A stretch of DNA of 5,650 nucleotides, from the NCBI GenBank assembly GCA_002298155.1, contig DBME01000110.1, positions 1-5,650 on the forward strand, in the 5' to 3' direction. The position numbers were made by a program, and so were the translations under genes. Every line of letters starts with the position of its first letter. The first letter of the stretch is position 1. This stretch comes from Holophagaceae bacterium UBA706 (GTDB taxonomy: Bacteria; Acidobacteriota; Holophagae; Holophagales; Holophagaceae). The notes beneath the pieces are model-generated. The model saw nothing but the letters and a program-made list of their open reading frames with translations, ran no database searches and was not told the origin of the DNA. Shown here piece by piece: positions 1-5,314 of this stretch.

Positions 1-2
1 TG

Positions 3-368
3 CGCCTTCTGGGCGCGGACGCCGCGGGCCGGCTCTGGTTCATCCCCGCTTTCCCTGCGCCGCCCCAGGCGCCGGTGCCGGGCACAGCGCCCGCGGATGG
101 CGCGGCCCCCGCGGAACCCGCGGCCCCGGCGGATGATTGGGCGGCCTACGCGGCCCAGGGTCTGGGGCGCGTGTACCGCTGGAACCCCGACAAGGACAAG
201 CTGGAGCGCCTGGTGTGGACCGAAGCCTGGGCCGCCATGAACCCACCGGCAGACGTCTCCCTGGCCGCCCCCGAAGTGCACCCCGCCTCCGGTGCCATGG
301 TGCTCACCGGCGGACGCGCCGGGTGGTGGCTGCTGCTGGAGGCCCTGCCCTTCAAGCCCTGCACTTAG
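3..368 (+). CDS. 3' end of an unrecognised protein, truncated by the window edge
   Basis: The frame is open from base 3 to a TAG at 366-368, giving about 121 residues of a protein whose start lies outside the window. A GTG at 75 could be read as a start, but the frame continues upstream in the same style (LLGADAAGRLWFIP), so I treat this as a C-terminal fragment. It has an Ala/Pro-rich linker (roughly fragment residues 18-42). A Trp-rich segment follows, with GRVYRWNPDKDKLERL and a final hydrophobic strand GWWLLLEALPF. The repeated pattern of short Gly/Asp turns and aromatic strands (GRLWFIP, GRVYRWNP) is weakly like blades of a beta-propeller, but this is only an impression. It is convergent with flgL, so it is not part of the flagellar operon, and its function is unknown. 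Confidence 0.6.
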   Translation, partial: RLLGADAAGRLWFIPAFPAPPQAPVPGTAPADGAAPAEPAAPADDWAAYAAQGLGRVYRWNPDKDKLERLVWTEAWAAMNPPADVSLAAPEVHPASGAMVLTGGRAGWWLLLEALPFKPCT

Positions 369-370
369 AA

Positions 371-387
371 CGCCTCGGGGCTAGGCG
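371..387. terminator. Weak hairpin between convergent genes, possible terminator
   Basis: CGCCT (371-375) pairs with AGGCG (383-387) around a 7-base loop; an alternative pairing is CCTCG (373-377) with CGAGG (386-390). It sits where the plus-strand gene and flgL end tail to tail, overlapping the flgL stop codon. Only a short TTCT follows on the minus strand and no T-tract follows on the plus strand, so it is a weak candidate for intrinsic termination. Confidence 0.25.
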
Positions 388-1316
388 AGGTAGTCGAAGA
401 GGTTCACCTTGTTCACCTTTGCCATGACGCTCAGGGAAGCCTGCTGGACGATGCTCTCCTTCTGGAAGCCGGTGATGGCGGTGGTGTAGTCCACGCCCTG
501 GACGGTGTCCTGCACGGCCTGGAGGTTGGCGTTGACGGCGGTAAGGCTGCTCTTGAGGTCGGTGATGCCGCCGCTCCAGCCGCCGATCTGGGTGATGGCG
601 TTGTTCACGTGGTCGCTGATGGCCTTCAGGTTGTCGTAGGCGGTCTGGATGCCGGCGGTGTTGCCGGAGGTCAGGGCCTGGCTCAGGGACTTGGCGGCGT
701 TGAAGAGGTCCAGGCTGGAGCCGTAGCTGCCCGGGGCGGCGCCGCCTAAAAAGAGGGTGTCGCCGGGGATGTTGGTGGGGGTGGTGGCGCTGGCGCCCAC
801 CGTGAAGTCGATGGTGCTGTTGTCACCGTTGTAGGTGATGGAGTTGGGATTGCCGGCGGGGGCCGTGGAAGGGTCGAAGGGGGCGTTGGTGGTGTGCGTC
901 CCCCCGAAGATGTACTTGCCCTGGACCTTGGTGTTGGCGAGGTTCACGAGGTTCGTGTAGATGCCGTCCACTTCGCCGGCGATGGCGGTGCGGCTGGAAC
1001 CGCTCTGGGTGCCGTTGAGGCCCTGCTGGGCCAGCTGCATGAGCCGCGTCACCTGGTTGCCCACGGTGGTGGCCACGGTCTCCGTGTTCTGGAGGTACGA
1101 GGTGGCGGTGTCGATCTGGTCCATGTACTGCTTGTTCTGGTCGATGGAGGACTGGAAGTTGAGGATCAGCGCGGAACCGGCGGGATCGTCGCCGATGTTG
1201 ACGATGCGGTTGCCCGAGGTGAGCTGGGAGGCGTAGTTGGCATAGCGGTCCTTGGACCGCTGGAGGTCCAGGAGCATCTGGGCGTTGTTCAGGGGGTTGG
1301 GGGTGCGGATGGTCAT
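381..1316 (-). CDS. flgL: Flagellar hook-associated protein 3 (hook-filament junction)
   Basis: The 311-residue product is FlgL, the second junction protein between the hook and the flagellin filament; it is exported by the flagellar type III system and assembled outside the cell. The N-terminal flagellin-like helix region is clear: LTSGNRIVNIGDDPAGSA at residues 32-49 matches the flagellin-family SGxRI...DDPA signature. GKYIFGGT (133-140) is the usual FlgL motif before the variable outer domain (about 141-200, rich in Thr/Asn/Gly/Pro). The C-terminal helix (about 250-311) ends in the family-typical NLFDYL. Length is normal for FlgL (about 300). The ATG start has GAGGTG at 1321-1326, 4 bases upstream. 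It is the last gene of the operon, 14 bases after flgK. In Bacillus-type clusters fliW and csrA often follow; here the operon ends instead at a convergent gene. Confidence 0.96.
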   Translation of the reverse strand: MTIRTPNPLNNAQMLLDLQRSKDRYANYASQLTSGNRIVNIGDDPAGSALILNFQSSIDQNKQYMDQIDTATSYLQNTETVATTVGNQVTRLMQLAQQGLNGTQSGSSRTAIAGEVDGIYTNLVNLANTKVQGKYIFGGTHTTNAPFDPSTAPAGNPNSITYNGDNSTIDFTVGASATTPTNIPGDTLFLGGAAPGSYGSSLDLFNAAKSLSQALTSGNTAGIQTAYDNLKAISDHVNNAITQIGGWSGGITDLKSSLTAVNANLQAVQDTVQGVDYTTAITGFQKESIVQQASLSVMAKVNKVNLFDYLA

Positions 1317-1330
1317 GGTTCACCTCGTCT

Positions 1331-2857
1331 TCAGACGCCGAGACTGTTGATGAGCTGGTCCGTGAGCTGGCTGATGACGGACACGAAGCGCGCGGAAGCC
1401 TGATAGCCCCGCTGGTAGGTGATGAGGTTGGCCGCCTCGGTGTCCAGGTCCACGGCGGACACGCTGTCGCGTTGCTTGGTGAGCGCGGTGCCGATGTTCT
1501 CCTGGTTGGTGGCGGTGGTGTTCCAGTTCTTGGTGTCGGTGCCGACCTTGGTGATCAGGGCGGTGAGGAAGGTGGTGAAGGGACCCGAGGCCGCGGCGCC
1601 CGGGCCCGCGCCGGTGGCGTCCACGGTGGAGCCGCTGGTCTGCAGGGCCACCATGGCCTTGGCGTTGGTGTTGTCACCGGCGGCCCCGGCCACGCCCGCC
1701 GCGGCGAACAGGCTTGGATCCGCGACGATCAGGGAGTTGACCTTCAGGGCCAGCACCATGCCCTTGTAGTCGTTGGCGGGGACCTGGCCCACGGCGTCGG
1801 GGGGCACCTGCACGGAGGTGGGCAGGTGGTTGGTGTTGCCCGCGCCGCCCACGAAGAAGTCGAGGTTGTGCTGGGTGCCGTCCAGGGAGTAGCCGGAGCT
1901 GTTGAGCAGGTTCATGTTGTAGGCGACACCCGCAGCCAGCTCATCCATCTGCTTTTCATAGTTCGGAATGAGGTTGTCCCGCAGGTCAAGCTGGCCACCC
2001 ATCTGGCCGCTGGTGATGGCCTTGGTGACGTCCGTGAAGGGCCCCGAGGCGTTGGGGCTCATGACGACGGAGTTGAAGAAGGGGGCCGTGGCGGGCGGGG
2101 TCGTGTTCTGGATGGTGGACATGGTGTAGGCGGAGGTGCCGATGACCACGGGGGAGGCGCCGCCCTCCAGATTGATGTTCATCATGCCCTTGTTGTCCAC
2201 ATAGGTCTGGATGCCGACGATCTGGCCGAGCTGGTCGGCCAGCGCCTGCCGCTGGTCGATGGCGTCGTTGTCGGATTGGGGGTTCACTTCGCCGGCGAGC
2301 TTCTTGTTGAGGTCGGCGATCTGCTGGGCAAGGGTGTTCACCTGGGGCACCAGGGCCGAGACCTGCGAGTCCGCGCTGGTCTGGGCATCCCGCAGGGCCT
2401 GGTAGCGGGTCTGCATGGTGGTCAGGAGGTTCTGGGCGCTGCCCACGAGGTTCGTGCGCAGGGAGACATCCTCGGGCTGGCCCGCGACCTTCTGGAGGGC
2501 CGTGAAGAAGGCGTTGAGCTGGGAGCTGATGCCCGAGGTGCCGTCGTCCTGGAAGACGCTGGAGACGGTCTGGAGGCCCTGGTACCGGGTCTCGGCGCCG
2601 CTCTGCTGGGAGGCGCTCTGGGTGATCTGGAGGTTCAGGAGCTGGTCGCGCACGCCCTGGATGGATTTCAGGTTGACGCCGGTGCCGTAGGTGAGGTTCC
2701 CCCAGTTCATGGAGGTGTTGGTGCTCAGCTGGGCCAGCTGCCGGCTGTAGCCGGGGGTGTTGACGTTGGCGATGTTGTGGCCGATCACGTCCAGGGAGTT
2801 CTGGGCGGCGGTGAGTCCCGAGAGGCCGATGTTGAGTCCTGCGGTAAGGCCGGGCAT
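1331..2857 (-). CDS. flgK: Flagellar hook-associated protein 1 (hook-filament junction)
   Basis: The 508-residue product is FlgK, the first junction protein placed on the completed hook, under FlgL. The N-terminus (residues 1-40) carries the rod/hook-family signature: LSGLTAAQNSLDVIGHNIAN followed by VNTPGYSRQ, with the diagnostic NxNTPGYxRQ motif. The C-terminus (about 469-508) has the matching helix: VDLDTEAANLITYQRGYQAS, ending QLINSLGV. Between them lies a long helical region (about 90-220, rich in Gln/Leu) and a variable domain (about 230-450). Length is close to the usual 500-550. The ATG has AGGAG at 2864-2868 with 6 bases of spacing, and this Shine-Dalgarno overlaps the TAG stop of the preceding chaperone-like gene, so the two are probably translationally coupled. 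Export would need the FlgN-like product encoded just upstream. Confidence 0.97.
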   Translation of the reverse strand: MPGLTAGLNIGLSGLTAAQNSLDVIGHNIANVNTPGYSRQLAQLSTNTSMNWGNLTYGTGVNLKSIQGVRDQLLNLQITQSASQQSGAETRYQGLQTVSSVFQDDGTSGISSQLNAFFTALQKVAGQPEDVSLRTNLVGSAQNLLTTMQTRYQALRDAQTSADSQVSALVPQVNTLAQQIADLNKKLAGEVNPQSDNDAIDQRQALADQLGQIVGIQTYVDNKGMMNINLEGGASPVVIGTSAYTMSTIQNTTPPATAPFFNSVVMSPNASGPFTDVTKAITSGQMGGQLDLRDNLIPNYEKQMDELAAGVAYNMNLLNSSGYSLDGTQHNLDFFVGGAGNTNHLPTSVQVPPDAVGQVPANDYKGMVLALKVNSLIVADPSLFAAAGVAGAAGDNTNAKAMVALQTSGSTVDATGAGPGAAASGPFTTFLTALITKVGTDTKNWNTTATNQENIGTALTKQRDSVSAVDLDTEAANLITYQRGYQASARFVSVISQLTDQLINSLGV

Positions 2858-2866
2858 GGGAATCTC

Positions 2867-3163
2867 CTAGACGTGCTGGTGGACGCGGACGGAAACCGTG
2901 GGCGGAAGGGGCATGCCGCCCTGGGGGGCGTAAGTGGAACCTTCCGTGAGCTTCATCAGGGTGGCGCGCAGGGGCGCCTCCAGGGTGCTGATGAGGATCC
3001 GGAGGTTCTTCAGCCGCTGCTGGAGCTGCAGGGCTTCCGCCCGGTTGGTGGGCCAGCCGATGATCTCCTGCCAACGGACCCCCGCCAGGAAGGGGATGGG
3101 ATCCTCGCCCTCGATGAGCTTGGCTTCAAGGTCATTGAGCAGGGCGGGCAGCGAGTGCAGCAT
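2867..3163 (-). CDS. flgN: FlgN-like export chaperone for FlgK/FlgL, short and divergent
   Basis: The 98-residue protein is called FlgN-like mainly from position (after flgM, directly before flgK and flgL) and from its shape. FlgN is a cytoplasmic helical chaperone that holds FlgK and FlgL for the flagellar export gate. What is visible: an N-terminal helix (about 3-17), a segment with two Trp residues (31 and 37), and a long Leu-rich amphipathic helix (about 40-73, including NRAEALQLQQRLKNLRILIS). Then comes TYAPQGG (77-83), reminiscent of the TYGxDG turn near the end of FlgN proteins, and a Pro/Val tail. It is shorter than the usual 130-150 residues, lacking most of the N-terminal helical hairpin. 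The ATG has GGAGG at 3170-3174 with 6 bases of spacing. It could instead be an unrelated small flagellar protein; a sensitive profile search would settle it. Confidence 0.62.
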   Translation of the reverse strand: MLHSLPALLNDLEAKLIEGEDPIPFLAGVRWQEIIGWPTNRAEALQLQQRLKNLRILISTLEAPLRATLMKLTEGSTYAPQGGMPLPPTVSVRVHQHV

Positions 3164-3208
3164 GGAAGGCCTCCAGACCTCCCTTGCGCAAACGCTGTGC
3201 CGGGATCG

Positions 3209-3526
3209 TCAGGCCAGCAGATCCAGGCGGAATTCGGCAGATTTTGCCTGAATGCCCGCTTCGGACTCACCCTGGGCCTCGTCCTCGCCCTCGTCTTCGG
3301 TCTCCCGTTCCCTTCCCTGCTGCCGCTCGCGCCCCTTGCGCTCTTCGGTGCGCAGGGCCTCGGCCTTGGGGATCTGGGGAACGTTGGCCTGCTCCATGGC
3401 GGTCAATTCATCCACGTCCTTCCTGCGGGCCGCCTCCCGGGCCTGCAGGTCATTGAAGCCCTGGGCCTCCCGGAGGGCCTCCAGGTTGGCGGTGGTGAAG
3501 GACTGGCGCATGGTGATGGGATCCAC
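3209..3526 (-). CDS. Uncharacterised charged 105-residue protein between flgM and flgN
   Basis: I do not recognise this protein. Residues 1-50 look helical (TTANLEALREAQGFNDLQAR, then a KDVDELTAMEQ stretch). Residues 54-90 are extremely charged and low in complexity, first mixed Arg/Glu (EERKGRERQQGRERE) and then acidic (TEDEGEDEAQGESE), probably disordered or a single charged helix. The last residues, AEFRLDLLA, form a short hydrophobic tail that could be a binding peptide. There is no signal peptide, membrane segment or cysteine. It lies inside the flgM-flgL operon, 12 bases after flgM, with a strong Shine-Dalgarno, so expression with the late flagellar genes is likely. GTG at 3524-3526 is preferred over the ATG at 3509-3511, which would sit 20 bases from that site. 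A role in late flagellar assembly is inferred from position only. Confidence 0.75.
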   Translation of the reverse strand: MDPITMRQSFTTANLEALREAQGFNDLQAREAARRKDVDELTAMEQANVPQIPKAEALRTEERKGRERQQGRERETEDEGEDEAQGESEAGIQAKSAEFRLDLLA

Positions 3527-3530
3527 GGAG

Positions 3531-3541
3531 CCCTCCCCCTA
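3531..3541 (-). promoter_or_regulatory. Shine-Dalgarno fused to flgM stop; decides the GTG start of the next gene
   Basis: On the minus strand the sequence reads TAGGGGGAGGG: the flgM stop TAG (3541-3539) runs directly into GGAGG (3536-3532), which lies 5 bases before the GTG at 3526. This spacing favours GTG over the downstream ATG and implies that ribosomes finishing flgM can reinitiate on the 105-residue gene. Confidence 0.7.
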
Positions 3542-3835
3542 CCCCTGGTTGTGCTGGGGGCTGTGCTCCCGGACCAGGCCATCGGCCACGGCCTCGCCGT
3601 CCGGGTTGTAGGTGTCCGAATCCAGCTGTGCCCGCAGCGCTTCCACCTTGTCGGTGCGCACGTCGGGGATGGCGGCCAGATGCTCGCGGGCCACGGCGAT
3701 GAACTGGGCGCCGCTGGATACGCTGAGGGCATCGGTAGGAACGGCCTGGCCCACCGGCCCCGCCGTAGCCGGGGGAACCCCGGCGCCCATCTTCGGGGCT
3801 GCCCCGGTTCCGCTGGCTTTTGTTGAAACCCTCAT
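3539..3835 (-). CDS. flgM: Anti-sigma-28 factor
   Basis: The 98-residue product is FlgM, which binds sigma-28 (FliA) in the cytoplasm and is exported through the finished hook, releasing sigma-28 for late genes. The N-terminal 35 residues are Ala/Gly/Pro/Thr-rich and probably disordered, as in the family. The conserved C-terminal sigma-binding part begins at DALSVSSGAQ (35-44) and includes AREHLAAIPDVRTDKVEALR (49-68), then DTYNPDGEAVADGLVRE (74-90). These match the family pattern of a PDVRxxKVExL helix, then xY.xD..xVA..LL. Length is typical (about 90-100). The ATG has GAGGTG at 3840-3845 with 4 bases of spacing and is the first gene after a sigma-28 promoter, so FlgM probably inhibits the sigma factor that transcribes its own operon. 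The sequence is diverged but the motif order is convincing. Confidence 0.9.
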   Translation of the reverse strand: MRVSTKASGTGAAPKMGAGVPPATAGPVGQAVPTDALSVSSGAQFIAVAREHLAAIPDVRTDKVEALRAQLDSDTYNPDGEAVADGLVREHSPQHNQG

Positions 3836-3856
3836 TGCTCACCTCGCCTTGATTCA

Positions 3857-3883
3857 TTATCGGCAGGAGGCGGGCACAAATTA
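3857..3883 (-). promoter_or_regulatory. Sigma-28 (FliA) promoter for the flgM-flgL operon
   Basis: Read on the minus strand, the -35 element is TAATTTGT (3883-3876), followed by an 11-base spacer and the -10 element GCCGATAA (3864-3857). The established FliA consensus is TAAAGTTT-N11-GCCGATAA: the -10 matches 8 of 8, the spacer is exact, and the -35 matches 5 of 8, including its TAA. Transcription would start near 3850, leaving a leader of about 15 bases that still contains the flgM Shine-Dalgarno. It lies in a 69-base gap, markedly richer in A/T than its surroundings, between flgJ and flgM, exactly where late genes begin. Confidence 0.85.
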
Positions 3884-3904
3884 AGTCTTGCTAATCAAGC
3901 CCGA

Positions 3905-4213
3905 TCATTTCCTCGTGGCGGCCTTGAGGGAAACTTCAAGTTTGTCGGTCAGGCCCCAGCTTCGGCCGGCATCCATGGCGTGGGAGACCACGGCCTGGTC
4001 CAACAGATATTCATATGTTCCCCGGGCGGTTCCGCCGTCCCCGAACAGGCCCGAGGGGTGGACGCTCTTGCGCAGTTCCTGGAAGAGGTTGGCCATGAGG
4101 AAGCCCTCGAACTGCTTGGCGGCCTCCCGGGGGTCCGTGGATGTGGACGGGGCCTGGGCGACCAGGTCCTTGGGGGCCTGGGTGGCGGAGGAGAGCAGCG
4201 ACACGGGGTTCAC
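3905..4213 (-). CDS. flgJ: Rod-binding protein FlgJ, N-terminal domain only
   Basis: The 102-residue product matches the N-terminal rod-binding (rod-cap) domain of FlgJ, which helps polymerise the flagellar rod in the periplasm. Key segments are AAKQFEGFLMANLFQELRKS (31-50), the usual A..FE..F...L...LR helix, and GTYEYLLDQAVVSHAMDAGR (65-84) followed by WGLTDKL, the conserved ..Y..LLD..... ...GLA..L pattern. The C-terminal glucosaminidase (muramidase) domain of enteric FlgJ is absent, as in many other phyla, so a separate peptidoglycan hydrolase must open the wall. The start is GTG: the GTG (4213-4211) overlaps the flgI TGA (4212-4210) as GTGA, and GAGGG at 4218-4222 lies 4 bases upstream inside flgI, indicating translational coupling. 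It is followed by 69 bases and then the sigma-28 operon. Confidence 0.9.
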   Translation of the reverse strand: MNPVSLLSSATQAPKDLVAQAPSTSTDPREAAKQFEGFLMANLFQELRKSVHPSGLFGDGGTARGTYEYLLDQAVVSHAMDAGRSWGLTDKLEVSLKAATRK

Positions 4214-5304
4214 AGGACCCTCAGCTCGGCGTTGAGCGCGCCTGCGTCCTTCATGGCCTGGAGGATGGCCACCAGGTCGCGGGGGGTGACGCCCACATTG
4301 TTGAGGATTTCAGCAAGACGTCCCACGGTCGTTCCGGGTTCCAGGGTGAAGGCCTTGGGCTTCTCCTCCTCGACCTTGATGGCCGAGGTGGTCGTGGTGG
4401 TGGTCTTGCCCTTGCTGAGCGGCGCGGGCTGGCTCACCTGGCTCTTGCTTGTCACGGAGATGGATAGGCCGGCCTGGACGATGCTCACGGCGCCGATCTT
4501 CACGTCGGCGCCCATGATGACGGTGCCGGTCTTCTCGTTGACCACGACGCGGGCCTTGCTCTGGAGCTGGATGGGCAGATTTTCCAGCCTGGCCACCAGT
4601 TCCACCGTGCGGCCCTGGAACTCGGCGGGGATGGGCACCTCGATGGTGCGGGAATCCAGGGCCCGGGCCGAAGCCGAGGGCAGTTCCGTGTTGATGGCCT
4701 TGACCACGCGCACGGCGGTGGTGAAGTCCTCTTCCTGGAGGCTGTAGCGGAGCACCTTGCGGTCGTTGAAATTGCCGCCCACTTCCCGCTCCACCAGGCC
4801 CCCTTCGGGGATCCGGCCGGCGGTGGGGTGGTTCTTGGAATTGGAGGCGCCCGCGGTGGCCACGGAGAAGCCGCCCACGAGGATGGGACCCTGGCCCACC
4901 ACGTACACCTGGCCATCCGGCCCCTGGAGGGGGGTCATGAGGAGGGTTCCGCCGGCGAGGGAGCCCGCGTCGCCGTTGGAGCTGACGGTGATGTCGACCC
5001 GCTGGCCGGGGCGTGCGAAAGCCGGCAGTTCAGCGGTCACCATGACGGATGCGACGTTCTTCACGTTCACGCCCGTGGTGGGGATGGCGATGCCCTGGCG
5101 GGCCATGAGGTTGGCCAGGCTCTGGATGGTGAACTTGGACTGGATGGTGTCGCCGGTGCCCTTGAGGCCGACCACGAGGCCGTAGCCCAGGAGCATGTTG
5201 CCGCGGACGCCCTGGAGGTTGGCCACTTCCCGGAGCGGAAGCTCCAGCTTCGTGTCCGCGCCCGCCAGGAAGAGGGGAAGCAGGAGGAGGAGGAATCGGC
5301 GCAT
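4210..5304 (-). CDS. flgI: Flagellar P-ring protein precursor
   Basis: The 364-residue product is FlgI, which forms the P-ring around the rod in the periplasmic peptidoglycan layer. A Sec signal peptide is clear: MRR, then a Leu-rich core, with likely cleavage after AGA (14-16). The family signature follows at 30-52: LQGVRGNMLLGYGLVVGLKG, then TGD. Further conserved parts include NVKNVASVMVTAELP, GPILVGGFS, VVNEKTGTVIMG, and the C-terminal VTPRDLVAILQAMKDAGAL motif ending AELRVL. Length fits the family (about 365). There are no cysteines, so the disulfide known to stabilise enteric FlgI is absent. A variable linker (297-317) is unusually rich in Lys, Thr (six in a row at 301-306) and Glu. The ATG has GAGGA at 5312-5316, which overlaps the flgH stop codon. 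It overlaps flgJ by 4 bases. Confidence 0.97.
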   Translation of the reverse strand: MRRFLLLLLPLFLAGADTKLELPLREVANLQGVRGNMLLGYGLVVGLKGTGDTIQSKFTIQSLANLMARQGIAIPTTGVNVKNVASVMVTAELPAFARPGQRVDITVSSNGDAGSLAGGTLLMTPLQGPDGQVYVVGQGPILVGGFSVATAGASNSKNHPTAGRIPEGGLVEREVGGNFNDRKVLRYSLQEEDFTTAVRVVKAINTELPSASARALDSRTIEVPIPAEFQGRTVELVARLENLPIQLQSKARVVVNEKTGTVIMGADVKIGAVSIVQAGLSISVTSKSQVSQPAPLSKGKTTTTTTSAIKVEEEKPKAFTLEPGTTVGRLAEILNNVGVTPRDLVAILQAMKDAGALNAELRVL

Positions 5305-5314
5305 GGTCGGATCC

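Noticed and set aside
894..1403. Plus-strand open frame of 169 codons opposite flgL
   Set aside because: It is antisense to a well-supported flgL and has the same Gly/Val/Asp-rich composition typical of shadow frames.
1986..3074. Minus-strand 362-codon open frame overlapping flgK in another frame
   Set aside because: Its product is rich in Pro, Arg, His and Ala with no domain, a shifted-frame artefact of high GC; flgK in the same region has clear motifs from start to end.
1472..3826. A 784-codon open frame on the plus strand, antisense to flgK, flgN, the 105-residue gene and flgM
   Set aside because: It is in exact antisense codon register with all four genes, which happen to share one frame. 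In that register it stays open simply because the sense genes avoid TTA, CTA and TCA codons, as expected at high GC. It ends at the first such codon, a Ser TCA early in flgM. The product is a Gly/Val/His-rich repetitive string with no recognisable domain, while the sense proteins are clear families.
3855..3857. ATG upstream of flgM giving a 135-codon frame
   Set aside because: It is out of frame with flgM, lies inside the sigma-28 promoter upstream of the likely transcript start, and encodes an Arg/Gly/Pro-rich shadow product.
3887..3899. Small inverted repeat CTTG-N5-CAAG after flgJ, as a terminator
   Set aside because: The stem is only 4 base pairs with a weak T-run after it; not enough to call a terminator, so read-through from flgJ into flgM remains possible.
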